From positions 15,373 to 28,703 of the forward strand of contig DIAV01000163.1 of assembly GCA_002415895.1 (NCBI GenBank): a stretch of DNA of 13,331 nt, read 5' to 3'. Origin of the DNA: Anaerolineales bacterium UBA5069. Lineage in GTDB: Bacteria > Chloroflexota > Anaerolineae > Caldilineales > Caldilineaceae. The notes below the pieces were generated by a model. The model worked only from the letters and a program-made list of their open reading frames with translations, had not been told where the DNA came from and ran no database searches. Below are positions 1 through 8,550 of the stretch, piece by piece; positions within the stretch are counted from its first letter, which is position 1, and each line of letters starts with the position of its first letter. A program made the translations under genes and the position numbers.

Positions 1-76
1 GGGCTGGAAGCCCCCCGCTACGATTCCAGTAAGCACTTGCAAGATGCAGCACTAAGCTGGGCGGAATTTACACTGT
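1..76. other. Left-edge intergenic sequence, no gene seen
   Basis: No coding region is supported here. A short imperfect inverted repeat is visible: CTGGAA at 4-9 and TTCCAG at 24-29, around a C-rich centre. The word TGGAAGCC at 5-12 recurs at 104-111 inside the neighbouring hairpin. It may be the cut end of a repeat or terminator that continues left of the window, but too little is present to decide. Confidence 0.3.
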
Positions 77-126
77 GCCCAAACAAAGCGAGGCTTCCAA
101 TTCTGGAAGCCTCGCTTTGTTTGGGC
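77..126. terminator. 23-bp perfect hairpin, probable (bidirectional) terminator
   Basis: The arms at 77-99 and 104-126 are perfectly complementary over 23 bp, with the 4-base loop ATTC. The hairpin begins 27 bases beyond the stop of the minus-strand DUF6544-like gene, the usual place for a transcript end. There is no U-run after the stem on either strand. The T-rich stretch CTTTGTTT and its complement AAACAAAG lie inside the arms, so either strand gives an A-rich then U-rich stem. The inverted repeat is certain. The terminator role is inferred from position. Confidence 0.65.
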
Positions 127-153
127 GAACCAGCTCAACGCGCAAAGGTGAGG

Positions 154-972
154 CTACTCGCCGCGTGCGCGAATGTACGCTGTAACGTCCCCGTTGTGGA
201 TGATATCGTCCATGGTAAAGTAGGCCCAGGGGCCGGCCTGGTTGGCCCACAACACCGCACTTTCCATCCCCTCAAAGCGATCGCCACTGCTTCCCCAGGA
301 TAGAACAATGGGCACCCAGAGCGTCAAGGCATCAGCGGCGCTGCCCTGGTAGCGCAGGGCCTCCATGTACGTAATCAGCCCCGTTGCGGCATCAAAACGC
401 ACCACCAGTGTCTGTGTTTCATCACCAAAAGGAACGCGCAGGAGGGCGCTCTGGTCGTCAATGGGCTCCCAGCGCACGCGTGGATCAGTCACGAGCAGCG
501 ATGGGAAACTCACAGCCTCCGCCCAGAGCGCGAGATTTGCGCCCTGATTGGACTTTGGCTCGTTTTCCTCCTTGCCCAGCAGCGCATTGGCGAAGAAGCT
601 TGCACCATCAATATAGCCCTCATCCACCGCCATCACGGGCAGGCCAAACCAGGTAATCTCGATGTAGTGGCGGTAGCTCTCACCGACTTCGTGAATGAAG
701 CGCGTGCGCGCCGGCAGGTGCCACGGTCCGGCGGGGCGAATGCGCGCATGGCCCGTCATGACGACAGAGGTATAGACAGGCACATTGTCGCCATAGACCG
801 TGCGAAAGAAACGATCCACCGGCGCGGGCAGCCCAGCAGGCAGCGGTACAGTCGCGACAGCGCCGGCCTGCACAGGGGGCGCGCCCAACGCCCGCGGCGG
901 CATCTGGAAGCCCAGCCAAAGAATGAAGATGAGTGCAACCAATACGCCAACAATCCACGCCATAACGCGCAT
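154..972 (-). CDS. DUF6544-like membrane-anchored protein
   Basis: A 272-residue protein of unknown function. Residues about 4-22 form one N-terminal hydrophobic segment (MRVMAWIVGVLVALIFIL), a signal anchor or uncleaved signal peptide, so the remainder probably faces outside. The body resembles the uncharacterised DUF6544/DUF6920-type family: a conserved LWAE near 149, PSLL near 157, VRWEPID at 166-172, VRFDAATGLI at 191-200 and EALRY at 204-208. I matched this by eye, not by a profile search. The ATG at 972 was chosen because AAGAAGGGCAAGG lies just before it and the hydrophobic segment follows at once; the frame stays open 27 codons further upstream but without a comparable ribosome site. 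It is divergent from the aldehyde dehydrogenase gene, and a hairpin follows its stop. No enzyme motif is visible. Confidence 0.75.
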   Translation of the reverse strand: MRVMAWIVGVLVALIFILWLGFQMPPRALGAPPVQAGAVATVPLPAGLPAPVDRFFRTVYGDNVPVYTSVVMTGHARIRPAGPWHLPARTRFIHEVGESYRHYIEITWFGLPVMAVDEGYIDGASFFANALLGKEENEPKSNQGANLALWAEAVSFPSLLVTDPRVRWEPIDDQSALLRVPFGDETQTLVVRFDAATGLITYMEALRYQGSAADALTLWVPIVLSWGSSGDRFEGMESAVLWANQAGPWAYFTMDDIIHNGDVTAYIRARGE

Positions 973-1024
973 ATCCTTGCCCTTCTTGCAATGAAGATCG
1001 GCACTGTTTGCCGATTGTGCATTG

Positions 1025-1121
1025 AGTGTAACGCAGTGCGCGCATTGCGGCACCTATCCTTGGTGACAGTTCGCCCATCCGCCCAGCCCGTTTGGCCTGA
1101 TTGGCGCATTGCTTGCATACT
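1025..1121. promoter_or_regulatory. Divergent promoter region, dehydrogenase / DUF6544 gene
   Basis: On the plus strand TTGGCC (1092-1097) is followed 18 bases later by CATACT (1116-1121), a plausible sigma-70 pair placing the transcript start some 20 bases before the ATG at 1149. On the minus strand TACACT (1030 to 1025) could be the -10 for the leftward gene, but I see no good -35. Both matches are weak and the call rests on position in a divergent gap. Confidence 0.3.
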
Positions 1122-1148
1122 GAGACACCAACGCAATTCCGAACACCT

Positions 1149-2732
1149 ATGGACAACCAAATGACAACGCGCAAACAATTCAAGATCACCTATTCCACAT
1201 TGGGCAGCCCGGACCCCGAACTGCACGCGTATTTTGATGAGGCGCTGGACCATGTGCGCGGCCAGATGGGGCAAACGCACAAGATGTACATCAACGGCGC
1301 ATGGGTGGAGGCAGCCGCCACTTTTGCCAAGTACAGCCCGGTGGACACATCCCTGCACATGGGCACATTTCAGGAGGGCGACGCCGCCGCCGTTGCCGCC
1401 GCCGTAGCGGCGGCCAAAGCCGCCTATCCCGCCTGGCGCGCCACGCCGTGGCAGGATCGCGTCGCCCTGCTGCGCACTGTTGCCGCGCGCATTAGCGAGC
1501 GCCTCTTTACAATGGCTGCGGTGGACACACTGGAGGTAGGCAAGAATCGCCTGGAGGCGTTGGGCGACATTGAAGAGGCGGCGGAGTTTATACGTGCCTA
1601 TTGCGACGCAATGGAACGCAATGACGGTTTTGTCCTGGCGCAGCAGGCCGAGAGCGAGCGCCACAGCAACCGCAGTGTCCTCAAACCCTACGGCGTGTGG
1701 GCGGTGATTGCGCCCTTCAATTTTCCCATGGCGCTGGCAGGCGGCCCTACGGGCGCGGCGCTGGTGACGGGCAACACAGTGGTGCTCAAACCCGCCGAGG
1801 ATGCGCCCTGGACGCCCACCCTGCTTGCGCAGGTGATAGCCGAAGTCTTCGCGGAGGCGGGTGTGCCGGCAGGCGTCTTCAATATGGTGACAGGCGGCAA
1901 GGAGACAGGCCGCGCGCTCGTGGAGCACGCCGATGTGGCCGGTATCACCTTCACCGGTTCCTATAAGGTGGGTATGGAGATTTATCGCGAGGCGGCCACT
2001 GGCCCACACGCGCGCCCTGTGCTTGCCGAGATGGGCGGCAAGAATGCTGCCATCGTGACGCGCAACGCCGACCTGGACAAGGCCGTGCAGGGCGTGGTGC
2101 GCTCGGCCTTTGGCTTGCAGGGGCAGAAGTGTTCGGCCTGTTCGCGCGTCTTTGTGGATGAGAGCCTGCACGCCACCTTTGTGGACCGGCTGGTGGCTGC
2201 CACAGAGGCTGTGCGCGTGGGCGACCCGACGCGCGCCGATGTGTGGATGGGGCCACTGAGCACGCAGCGCGCCTACAGCAACTATCAGGCGGCGGTGCAG
2301 GATCTCGCCGCGCACGGTGATTTGCGCACGGGCGGCGCGCTGCTGGAGAACACAGGCTATTACGTGGCGCCCACAGTGGTGGACAACCTGCCCGCTGACC
2401 ATGCCATCTGGCGGCAGGAGCTCTTTCTGCCCATTGTGTGCGTTGCGCCCGTTGCCAACCTGGACGAGGCGCTGGCGCGCGCAAACGATGTGCCCTTTGG
2501 GCTCACCGCAGGCATTTACAGCGAGGATGACGCCGAGGTTGAGCAGTTCTTTGAGACGATCGAGGCGGGCGTTGTTTATGCCAACCGCGAGAGCGGTGCG
2601 ACCACAGGCGCGTGGCCCGGCTACCAGCCTTTTGGCGGCTGGAAGGGATCCAGCACAACGGGGCGCGGCTCGGGCGGTGCGCACTACCTGCAGCAGTACA
2701 TGCGCGAGCAGAGCCAGACGGTGGTGAGGTAG
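1149..2732 (+). CDS. pruA: Aldehyde dehydrogenase, probable 1-pyrroline-5-carboxylate dehydrogenase
   Basis: An NAD(P)-dependent dehydrogenase of 527 residues in the aldehyde dehydrogenase superfamily. It would oxidise glutamate-gamma-semialdehyde (in equilibrium with pyrroline-5-carboxylate) to glutamate, the last step of proline breakdown, in the cytoplasm. Visible landmarks: FNFP with Asn191, KPAED with Lys214, FTGS at 268-271, the general base Glu294 in LAEMGGKNA, catalytic Cys328 in GQKCSACSR, QELFLPI with Glu424 and QPFGGWKGS at 493-501. GQKCSACSR and the tail ending YMREQSQTVV favour the P5C dehydrogenase branch over generic family members; substrate remains inference. The start is uncertain: ATG at 1149 and ATG at 1161 both lack a clear Shine-Dalgarno, and 1149 gives the usual length. 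No proline dehydrogenase gene is adjacent. A 41-bp hairpin starts 5 bases after the stop. Confidence 0.85.
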   Translation: MDNQMTTRKQFKITYSTLGSPDPELHAYFDEALDHVRGQMGQTHKMYINGAWVEAAATFAKYSPVDTSLHMGTFQEGDAAAVAAAVAAAKAAYPAWRATPWQDRVALLRTVAARISERLFTMAAVDTLEVGKNRLEALGDIEEAAEFIRAYCDAMERNDGFVLAQQAESERHSNRSVLKPYGVWAVIAPFNFPMALAGGPTGAALVTGNTVVLKPAEDAPWTPTLLAQVIAEVFAEAGVPAGVFNMVTGGKETGRALVEHADVAGITFTGSYKVGMEIYREAATGPHARPVLAEMGGKNAAIVTRNADLDKAVQGVVRSAFGLQGQKCSACSRVFVDESLHATFVDRLVAATEAVRVGDPTRADVWMGPLSTQRAYSNYQAAVQDLAAHGDLRTGGALLENTGYYVAPTVVDNLPADHAIWRQELFLPIVCVAPVANLDEALARANDVPFGLTAGIYSEDDAEVEQFFETIEAGVVYANRESGATTGAWPGYQPFGGWKGSSTTGRGSGGAHYLQQYMREQSQTVVR

Positions 2733-2737
2733 GAACG

Positions 2738-2825
2738 GCAAAATAGATGATGGATGATTGACAAGTGGGCGTGCTCTCGCAATGGAGAGCACGCCCACTT
2801 GTCAATCATCCATGATCTATTTTGC
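2738..2825. terminator. 41-bp near-perfect hairpin between convergent genes
   Basis: The arms at 2738-2778 and 2785-2825 pair at 40 of 41 positions; the exception is G2749 opposite G2814. The loop is the six bases GCAATG. It fills the gap between the dehydrogenase stop (2732) and the purA stop (2834), leaving 5 and 8 bases. A-tract AAAA and U-tract TTTT lie at the base of the stem, so it could end transcription from both sides. It is much longer than usual intrinsic terminators. The repeat is certain and the function inferred. Confidence 0.75.
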
Positions 2826-2833
2826 TTTTCCTG

Positions 2834-4105
2834 CTACACCGCAAACATCTGCTCCCGCTCTGCGCCCACGGAGACGTAATCCACCTTGACGCCCGCCAGC
2901 TCGGCGAGGCGGTGGATGTAGGCGCGCGCAGGCTTGGGGAGGTCATCCCACGCGCGGCAATCTGCCGTAGAGACACCCCAGCCGGGCCATTCCTCGAGCA
3001 CGGGCGAGGCATTGGCGAGCACAGGCGTGTCGGGCATGGAATCCTTGACTACCGTGCCATTCTCCAGGCGGTAGCCTACGCAAATCTTGATGCTGTCGAA
3101 TTTGTCCAGCACGTCAAGCTTGGTAATCGCCAGCCCTGTCATGCCGTTAAGCCACGCGGCGTAGCCAATCGCCACACCATCAAACCAGCCACAGCGGCGC
3201 GGGCGGCCCGTGGTTGCGCCAAATTCGCTGCCCACCTCGCGCAGCTTCTCGCCGTCCTCGTCAAAGAGTTCTACGGGGAAGGGACCATCGCCCACGGCTG
3301 TGCTGTAGGCCTTGACAACGCCGATCACGCGGTCGAGCGCGCGCGCGGGCAGGCCCGCGCCTGCGGTTGCATAGGATGCGGTGGGGTTGCTGCTTGTCAC
3401 ATAGGGGTAGATGCCCCAGTCGAGGTCGCGCATGACGCCCAGTTGCCCCTCAAGCAGGATCGCGCGGCCCTGCTCCACGGCGGCGCGCGTCATGGGTACA
3501 GTGTCAATGATGCGGCTGCCGAGGGCACGGGCGTACTCCTGACAGAGCACAGTGAGTTCCTCGGCATTGACCGGCTCGCCCCCCAACACGTCAATCTTGC
3601 GGTTTACCGTGCGCAGGGCGTTCTCCAGGCGGCTCTTGAGCCATGCCGGCTGGAGCAAGTCGCCCATGCGCAGACCGGAGCGTGTGGCCTTGTCGGCATA
3701 GGCCGGGCCAATGCCGCGCTTGGTGGTGCCGATTGTGTCCTTGCCGCGTGCCGCCTCTTCCAGTTCATCCAGCGTACGGTGATAGGGCATGAGCATTTGC
3801 GCACGCGTGCTGATCCACAGATTGTCGAGCGACACATTGGCCGCCGCTAAGCTTTCCATTTCATTGAGAAGCGCCTGCGGGTTGACAACGCAGCCCGAGC
3901 CAATGACATTCTCGGTGACCGGGTTAAAGATGCCGCTGGGGATCAGGTGCAACGCATGTTTGCCATATTGGTTGATGACGGTATGGCCTGCGTTGTCTCC
4001 GCCCTGAAAGCGAATGACGACATCTGCCTCCTGTGCGAGGAAGTCGATAATGCGCCCCTTGCCTTCGTCGCCCCACTGTGCGCCCACCACCGCCGTAACA
4101 CTCAT
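2834..4105 (-). CDS. purA: Adenylosuccinate synthetase
   Basis: Joins IMP and aspartate at the expense of GTP to make adenylosuccinate, the committed step from IMP to AMP. The protein is 423 residues, normal for the family. Motifs in order: QWGDEGKGR at 10-18 with the catalytic Asp13, GGDNAGHT at 35-42 with His41, [13 protein letters not shown] at 124-136, [11 protein letters not shown] at 233-243, [15 protein letters not shown] at 296-310 and the closing SVGAERE. Two departures from the familiar E. coli wording are seen: GKGR where GKGK is usual, and [13 protein letters not shown] at 219-231 where EGAQGTLLDIDHG is expected; the latter touches the IMP site. The ATG at 4105 follows AGAGAGG at good spacing. 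It lies 42 bases after guaB on the same strand, so the two are probably cotranscribed. The transcript ends at the 2738-2825 hairpin. Confidence 0.97.
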   Translation of the reverse strand: MSVTAVVGAQWGDEGKGRIIDFLAQEADVVIRFQGGDNAGHTVINQYGKHALHLIPSGIFNPVTENVIGSGCVVNPQALLNEMESLAAANVSLDNLWISTRAQMLMPYHRTLDELEEAARGKDTIGTTKRGIGPAYADKATRSGLRMGDLLQPAWLKSRLENALRTVNRKIDVLGGEPVNAEELTVLCQEYARALGSRIIDTVPMTRAAVEQGRAILLEGQLGVMRDLDWGIYPYVTSSNPTASYATAGAGLPARALDRVIGVVKAYSTAVGDGPFPVELFDEDGEKLREVGSEFGATTGRPRRCGWFDGVAIGYAAWLNGMTGLAITKLDVLDKFDSIKICVGYRLENGTVVKDSMPDTPVLANASPVLEEWPGWGVSTADCRAWDDLPKPARAYIHRLAELAGVKVDYVSVGAEREQMFAV

Positions 4106-4147
4106 GGAATGCCTCTCTATCGGTTGGCTTGGTTGTTCCTGCTGTTG

Positions 4148-5725
4148 TTACCGCCCCGGCCGCAACTGGTAGTTGGGCGCTTCCTTGGTGATTGTAATGC
4201 TGTGCGGGTGGCTCTCGAGCACGCCGGCACTGCTGATGCGCACAAAGCTGGCCTTCTCCCACAAGTCGGCAATGCTCTGCGCGCCCACATAGCCCATGCC
4301 CGAGCGTAGCCCACCCATAAGCTGGAAGACGAAATCGCGCAGTTGCCCCTTATAGGGCACCTGCCCTTCAATCCCCTCGGGCACGGCCTTGCCGCTGATG
4401 TCCGGTGTCGATTCGGACTGCGCGCTCTGGTAGCGATCGCTGGCGCGGCCCTTCATGGCGCCCAGGCTACCCATGCCGCGATACTCCTTGAAGGAGCGCC
4501 CTTCGCGAATGACCACCTCGCCGGGTGATTCGTGCATGCCCGCGAGCAGGCTGCCCAGCATGACAGCCGATGCGCCCGCGGCCATGGCTTTGGTGATGTC
4601 ACCACTAAAGCGAATGCCGCCGTCGCCAATGATGGGCACGCCAAGCGCGCGTCCGGCGGCGGCGCACTCGCTGATGGCCGTTAACTGGGGCATGCCTGCG
4701 CCGCTGACAATGCGCGTGGTGCAAATGGAGCCTGCGCCCACACCCACCTTAACAACGCTGGCCCCCGCATCCACCAGGGCGCGTACGCCCTCACCCGTTA
4801 CGACATTGCCCGCCAGAATGGGGATGTCGGGGTGGCGTTTGCGCAGCGCACGCAGCGTCTCCACCACGTTCTTGCTGTGGCCGTGCGCCGTGTCAATCGC
4901 AATGGCATCGGCGCCCGCGGCAATGACGGCATCGGCGCGCACCAGCCCTTGCTCGCCTACGCCGACTGCGGCCGCGACGAGCAGCCGCCCGCGCTCATCT
5001 TTGGCGGAGCTGGGATAATCCTGCTTCTTGAGGATGTCCTTGTAGGTAATCAATCCCTTGAGGTGGAAGGTCTCATCCACAAGGGGCAGCTTTTCAATGC
5101 GGTGGAAGTGCAAAATCTCCTGCGCCTCGGCCAGGGTGGTGCCGATCTTGGCAGTGACAAGCCCTTTGGTCGTCATGTAATCGGAGACGGGGCGGCGATC
5201 GTCCGTGGCAAAACGCACGTCGCGGTTGGTGAGAATGCCCACCAGTCGGCCCGAATCGTCGGTAATCGGCACGCCGCTGATCTTGTAGCGCGCCATGAGC
5301 GCCTCAGCGGCGGCCAGCGTGGCATCCGGACGCAGCGTGATTGGGTCTACAATCATGCCGCTCTCGCTGCGCTTGACCTTGTTCACCTCTTCGGCCTGAT
5401 CGACAATGTCGAGGTTGCGGTGAATGACGCCCAGGCCGCCTTGGCGCGCCAGCGCAATTGCCAGTTCGCTCTCGGTGACGGTATCCATGGCCGCACTGAG
5501 AACGGGGATGTAGAGTTGGAGGCGCTCGTGCAGCTTGATGCTGATATCCACTTCGGAAGGCAGCATCTCGGTGTAGCCGGGGACGAGGAGCACATCGTCA
5601 AAGGTGATCGCGTCGCGATCAAAACGCGCTGCGGCCGCCGCTGCATTGGCGCCGTTGGTTGAGCGCTGCTGCTGCGACGAAAGATCCTGCTCGGGTGCGA
5701 AATCCGGTACCAGTCTTTTGCTCAC
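4148..5725 (-). CDS. guaB: IMP dehydrogenase
   Basis: Oxidises IMP to XMP with NAD, the committed step of GMP synthesis; cytosolic and normally tetrameric. The 525 residues hold a barrel interrupted by two CBS domains. The barrel opens with [14 protein letters not shown] (40-53), CBS1 covers about 125-175 and CBS2 about 184-235, and the barrel resumes with AIDTAHGHS (276-284). The active-site loop [20 protein letters not shown] has Cys335, then [19 protein letters not shown] and the flap [12 protein letters not shown] (414-425). The chosen start is GTG at 5725 because AGGAG stands 7 bases before it; the frame is open further upstream without such a site. This leaves a low-complexity extension of some 35 residues (Ser/Gln/Ala-rich) before the barrel, longer than most GuaB. 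It has its own likely promoter, lies 142 bases after hisE, and is followed by purA. Confidence 0.97.
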   Translation of the reverse strand: MSKRLVPDFAPEQDLSSQQQRSTNGANAAAAAARFDRDAITFDDVLLVPGYTEMLPSEVDISIKLHERLQLYIPVLSAAMDTVTESELAIALARQGGLGVIHRNLDIVDQAEEVNKVKRSESGMIVDPITLRPDATLAAAEALMARYKISGVPITDDSGRLVGILTNRDVRFATDDRRPVSDYMTTKGLVTAKIGTTLAEAQEILHFHRIEKLPLVDETFHLKGLITYKDILKKQDYPSSAKDERGRLLVAAAVGVGEQGLVRADAVIAAGADAIAIDTAHGHSKNVVETLRALRKRHPDIPILAGNVVTGEGVRALVDAGASVVKVGVGAGSICTTRIVSGAGMPQLTAISECAAAGRALGVPIIGDGGIRFSGDITKAMAAGASAVMLGSLLAGMHESPGEVVIREGRSFKEYRGMGSLGAMKGRASDRYQSAQSESTPDISGKAVPEGIEGQVPYKGQLRDFVFQLMGGLRSGMGYVGAQSIADLWEKASFVRISSAGVLESHPHSITITKEAPNYQLRPGR

Positions 5726-5795
5726 AGCGGGGCTCCTCTCCAGCGGGCGGCCACAGCGGGCGGGCGCGCCGCACAATCACGCGTAGTGCAGCTCT

Positions 5796-5836
5796 ATTGT
5801 AACACGACAGACACGACGCTTTGCGCCTGTACGCAA
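5796..5836 (-). promoter_or_regulatory. Probable guaB promoter with inverted repeat
   Basis: In the hisE-guaB gap the minus strand reads TGTTACAATAG, with TACAAT at 5801 to 5796 and the TG of an extended -10 in front. No convincing -35 is present, as is common for extended -10 promoters. Just upstream lies the inverted repeat TTGCG-N6-CGCAA (5821-5836 on the plus strand), covering the place a -35 would occupy; it could be an operator. The -10 is a good match. The operator idea is speculative. Confidence 0.45.
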
Positions 5837-5867
5837 GTTGCCGGGCCACGCAGGCACAGGCAAGCCG

Positions 5868-6149
5868 CTATTTGAAGCGGCGGGCCAATTCGGCCTCGAC
5901 ATCTGCCCACGCCAGGTCGCGCAGCGCCAGCAGCACCATCGCGTGGTAGACCCAATCGGCCATTTCGTAGATGATGCGGTCGTCGGTTTCGCCCTTGGCG
6001 GCCACAATGACTTCGATGGCCTCTTCGCCGATTTTCTTGCAAATTTCGTTCTCGCCCATGGCCAGCAGGCGCGCAGTATAGGAGCTTTCGGGGCTGCTTT
6101 GTTTGCGCGCGGCAATTGTGGCAAAGAGGGTTTCGAGTGTCGAAGACAT
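5868..6149 (-). CDS. hisE: Phosphoribosyl-ATP pyrophosphatase
   Basis: Hydrolyses phosphoribosyl-ATP to phosphoribosyl-AMP and pyrophosphate, step 2 of histidine biosynthesis. The 93-residue protein is a free-standing HisE of typical length, an all-helical MazG-like fold. The signature is [20 protein letters not shown], with the acidic residues that hold magnesium, followed by [20 protein letters not shown]. The ATG at 6149 lies 4 bases past the hisI stop and AGG sits inside the last hisI codons, so translation is probably coupled. Longer readings of the frame, up to position 6314, would run through the hisI gene and are discarded. Many bacteria fuse hisI and hisE; here they are separate and ordered hisI-hisE. 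Confidence 0.95.
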   Translation of the reverse strand: MSSTLETLFATIAARKQSSPESSYTARLLAMGENEICKKIGEEAIEVIVAAKGETDDRIIYEMADWVYHAMVLLALRDLAWADVEAELARRFK

Positions 6150-6153
6150 AGGG

Positions 6154-6528
6154 TTACCTGGTGATTTCCTGATGAGGCGTATGCTGGCGATAAAAGCAGG
6201 AGATGGCCCCGGTGTGGCAGGCGGGACCGGCGGCATCGACGAGCAGGAGCAGCGTGTCACCGTCGCAATCCACCTGAATGGAGCGCACGCGCTGCACGTT
6301 GCCGCTGCTTTCACCCTTGTGCCAGAAGCTGGCGCGGCTGCGGCTCCAGAATACGGTTTCGCCGCACGCCAGGGTGCGCTGCAGGCTTTCGACGTTCATC
6401 CATGCCATCATGAGGACGCGGCCAGAAGTGGCATCCTGCACAATGGCGGGTACGAGGCCCTGTTCGTTCCAGGTAATTGCTTCGACAAGCGTGCCGGTGG
6501 AAACATTCTGATCTGCGGGAACAGTCAT
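6154..6528 (-). CDS. hisI: Phosphoribosyl-AMP cyclohydrolase
   Basis: Opens the adenine ring of phosphoribosyl-AMP, step 3 of histidine biosynthesis, as a zinc enzyme. It is 124 residues, typical for a stand-alone HisI. Motifs: [20 protein letters not shown] (25-44), [19 protein letters not shown] (59-77), DCDGDTLLL (87-95), which carries magnesium and zinc ligands, and GPACHTG (101-107) with the closing cysteine and histidine ligands. The ATG at 6528 is preceded by GCAGG about 10 bases upstream. It is the first gene of the hisI-hisE-guaB-purA run. TAAAAT on the minus strand at 6591-6586 is a possible -10 but lacks a clear -35. Together with hisN elsewhere in the window it shows that histidine genes are scattered in this genome. 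Confidence 0.95.
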   Translation of the reverse strand: MTVPADQNVSTGTLVEAITWNEQGLVPAIVQDATSGRVLMMAWMNVESLQRTLACGETVFWSRSRASFWHKGESSGNVQRVRSIQVDCDGDTLLLLVDAAGPACHTGAISCFYRQHTPHQEITR

Positions 6529-6641
6529 TGGGCCATACCTGCGCTGAAGAGTGGCAAATGGTGAACTGCGCCATTCAGGCTATGGATTTTACAACGTCCG
6601 GGCGTAACTACGTGCATTGCGGGTCAGTCGCGGCGCAGAAA

Positions 6642-6689
6642 CAACGCCGGGGGCAACCACCCTTTTTACAGGCGGCGCCCCCGGCGTTG
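6642..6689. terminator. 13-bp GC-rich hairpin, weak terminator candidate
   Basis: The arms at 6642-6654 and 6677-6689 (CAACGCCGGGGGC and its complement) pair perfectly over 13 bp around a 22-base loop. It lies about 90 bases after the stop of the minus-strand bactofilin-like gene and before hisI, and only a short TTT follows the stem on that strand. It may insulate the sigma operon from the his operon. The large loop makes it less typical than the other hairpins in this window. Confidence 0.45.
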
Positions 6690-6780
6690 AAGAACGATTC
6701 AGTTGGTTACGACTTGACTCTGCGTGGCGAACGCTTGGGCTGCGCTGGTCAGGACGGCGGCATAACGCGTGCGCAAACGC

Positions 6781-8550
6781 CTAGCGCAACGTGGTGAGGC
6801 TGGCCGCCTGCTGCAGAATCTTGTCTTCCATGACCTCTTCGGGTCGTGCGCCCACAATTGCCGCAACCATCTCCACAGGCAGCGCGGCAAGCTGACCGTA
6901 GGTGAGCACACCTGCTGCCTTGAGCTTGCGCTCCCACGACAGGCCGATGCCCGAAATCTGCGTGAAGTCGTCGCCACCGAAGATCTGCGTGGCTGCACGT
7001 TGTTCGCGAGCGGCGGCGGCCTGCGCTGCGGCCTCGGCGGCACGTGCCGCGTCGGCGTCGGCCGCGGCGACGAGATCACCGATCTCCAGCCCGCCAGCCG
7101 GTGTGGCAGGCGCCGGCGGCGCCTCAGGCAGGGAGAAATCGAATGCCGGCGTTGGCGCAGCAGGCGCCGGTGCGCTGACGGGCGCGGCGGGCGCGACGGG
7201 CGCGACGGGCGCAGTCACAGGGCGGGATGCCGCAACGGGCGCGGTTGGCGCAGGCTGCGGTGTGTGCACAGGCGTTGGCACAATGACACGCCCGGGGCTG
7301 CTCAGGTCCTGCGCCTTGCGGCTGCGGTACTTGGCAAACCAGGGGCTCAGGAACGCGCCTACGCCGGGTGCAACGGGCAGCACCAGGGCCAAACCCCACA
7401 TGCCGCCAATCAGTGCGCCGAGAATCATGAAGATGGCGGCCACGAGCAGTGCGCCGAGCGCTGTCTCCATAACGGGGCGCCGCTCAGGCGACTGATAGTT
7501 GAGAAAGTTCTTGCCGGGCGCATTGCCGCCTGCCAGCCGGTTGCCCACTGCACGCGCAACCACAGTGAAACCGATTGCACCCAGCGCAAATGAAGCGACG
7601 CCAGGGATGACGGAGAGCACGGCAAAGCAGAACGCGCGCGAGAGCAGGAAGGTTGCCAGCCACAGCGCACCCATGACGACAATGCCTGTGGCAAAGCTGC
7701 GTGTTGAGTTGGCGCGCAATTCGTCGGTGGCTTGCGCAATCGTCTGCGGCCGGAGTGTAATGACAAGCAGCGCACCCAACGTGAGCATGATGGTCAGGAA
7801 GCCCGCAAGCAACAAGCGCAGGAAGGTCTTGACAATCCACGGCGTGCCGCTGTTGTTCTGGAAATCCGGTGCATTGGGTGCAGCAGGTGCATTGGGCGCG
7901 GCGGGTGCGCTGAATTGCGTTGTGTCCAGGCCGAGGATGCCGCCGGCTGCCCCTACCTTGGGGCCACGCACAACTTCGCCGCCCACGCGCGCACCATCAT
8001 TGCGGTCAATGTCGCCGGAGAGCACGCTGACGTCGCCACCAATGGAGGCGGCATTGCCCAGTGAAACATCGCCACTGAGCACCGAGAGGCTGCCTTCGAC
8101 GCGGCCCTCAATGTCTACATCGCCCGCCCAGGCTGTAATGTCGCCTGTTACGACGGCGCCTGCGTCCACACGCACATCGCCCGCGTAGACAACCAGCCCG
8201 CCATTGATTCGTCCGCCCGATTGTACGTGGGCGTCGCCCTTGTAGACGACGGCGTCACCGTCGACAGCCTCGCCCGCCTTGACGGTCAGGCCATCAAAAT
8301 AGGATTGACTGCCAAGTTGCACGGGGCCGGGCTGGGCCATGAGATTGGATACGAGGATGCGATCGGGCAATACCGGTGCATCAGGTGCGCTGGGCGCGTT
8401 GCTTTGTGCCCAGGTGGTGCTAGCCCCGAATACGATGCGCAGAGTAAAGATGAGTGCCAGCGCAATCACGATAAAACGCAAGAGCTTGTGCGCGGAATGG
8501 GCCCGACTGCGGCCACGTGTTGAACGGTTGTTGTGCGGTTGCTGCTTCAT
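6781..8550 (-). CDS. Membrane protein with bactofilin-like repeats and C-terminal helix-hairpin-helix
   Basis: A 589-residue multidomain protein of unknown function. Order: basic N-terminus; hydrophobic segment 24-42 (signal anchor); residues 85-200 with short glycine-punctuated repeats such as DGDAVVYKGDAHV, GGLVVYAGDVRV and GSLSVLSGDVSL, like the polymer-forming beta-helix of bactofilins; an APAAPN repeat 215-228; hydrophobic segments near 243-265, 287-333 and 362-402; a Pro/Ala-rich linker 424-486; an Ala-rich helix 494-520; and ISGIGLSWERKLKAAGV (532-548), a helix-hairpin-helix typical of DNA-binding or protein-docking modules. The repeat domain would lie outside if the first segment is an anchor, and the C-terminus probably inside. 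Its ATG overlaps the anti-sigma stop as ATGA, so the two are translationally coupled. This makes it a likely member or target of the sigma signalling unit. It could equally be a structural envelope protein. Confidence 0.8.
   Translation of the reverse strand: MKQQPHNNRSTRGRSRAHSAHKLLRFIVIALALIFTLRIVFGASTTWAQSNAPSAPDAPVLPDRILVSNLMAQPGPVQLGSQSYFDGLTVKAGEAVDGDAVVYKGDAHVQSGGRINGGLVVYAGDVRVDAGAVVTGDITAWAGDVDIEGRVEGSLSVLSGDVSLGNAASIGGDVSVLSGDIDRNDGARVGGEVVRGPKVGAAGGILGLDTTQFSAPAAPNAPAAPNAPDFQNNSGTPWIVKTFLRLLLAGFLTIMLTLGALLVITLRPQTIAQATDELRANSTRSFATGIVVMGALWLATFLLSRAFCFAVLSVIPGVASFALGAIGFTVVARAVGNRLAGGNAPGKNFLNYQSPERRPVMETALGALLVAAIFMILGALIGGMWGLALVLPVAPGVGAFLSPWFAKYRSRKAQDLSSPGRVIVPTPVHTPQPAPTAPVAASRPVTAPVAPVAPAAPVSAPAPAAPTPAFDFSLPEAPPAPATPAGGLEIGDLVAAADADAARAAEAAAQAAAAREQRAATQIFGGDDFTQISGIGLSWERKLKAAGVLTYGQLAALPVEMVAAIVGARPEEVMEDKILQQAASLTTLR

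Noticed and set aside
756..2798. A long open frame on the minus strand opposite the aldehyde dehydrogenase
   Set aside because: It is the antisense shadow of a clearly conserved gene, rich in Arg/His/Ala with no recognisable domain, and runs through the hairpin and across gene boundaries.
2822..3850. A 342-codon open frame on the plus strand opposite purA
   Set aside because: PurA motifs on the minus strand are complete; this frame has low-complexity Ala/Arg/Gly content typical of GC-rich antisense.
6150..6314. An N-terminal extension of hisE reaching into hisI
   Set aside because: It overlaps the conserved C-terminal zinc-ligand region of hisI; ATG 6149 gives the standard HisE length.
7859..7915. 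Short tandem repeats encoding APAAPN
   Set aside because: Ordinary low-complexity linker in a membrane protein; not a regulatory or CRISPR-like repeat.
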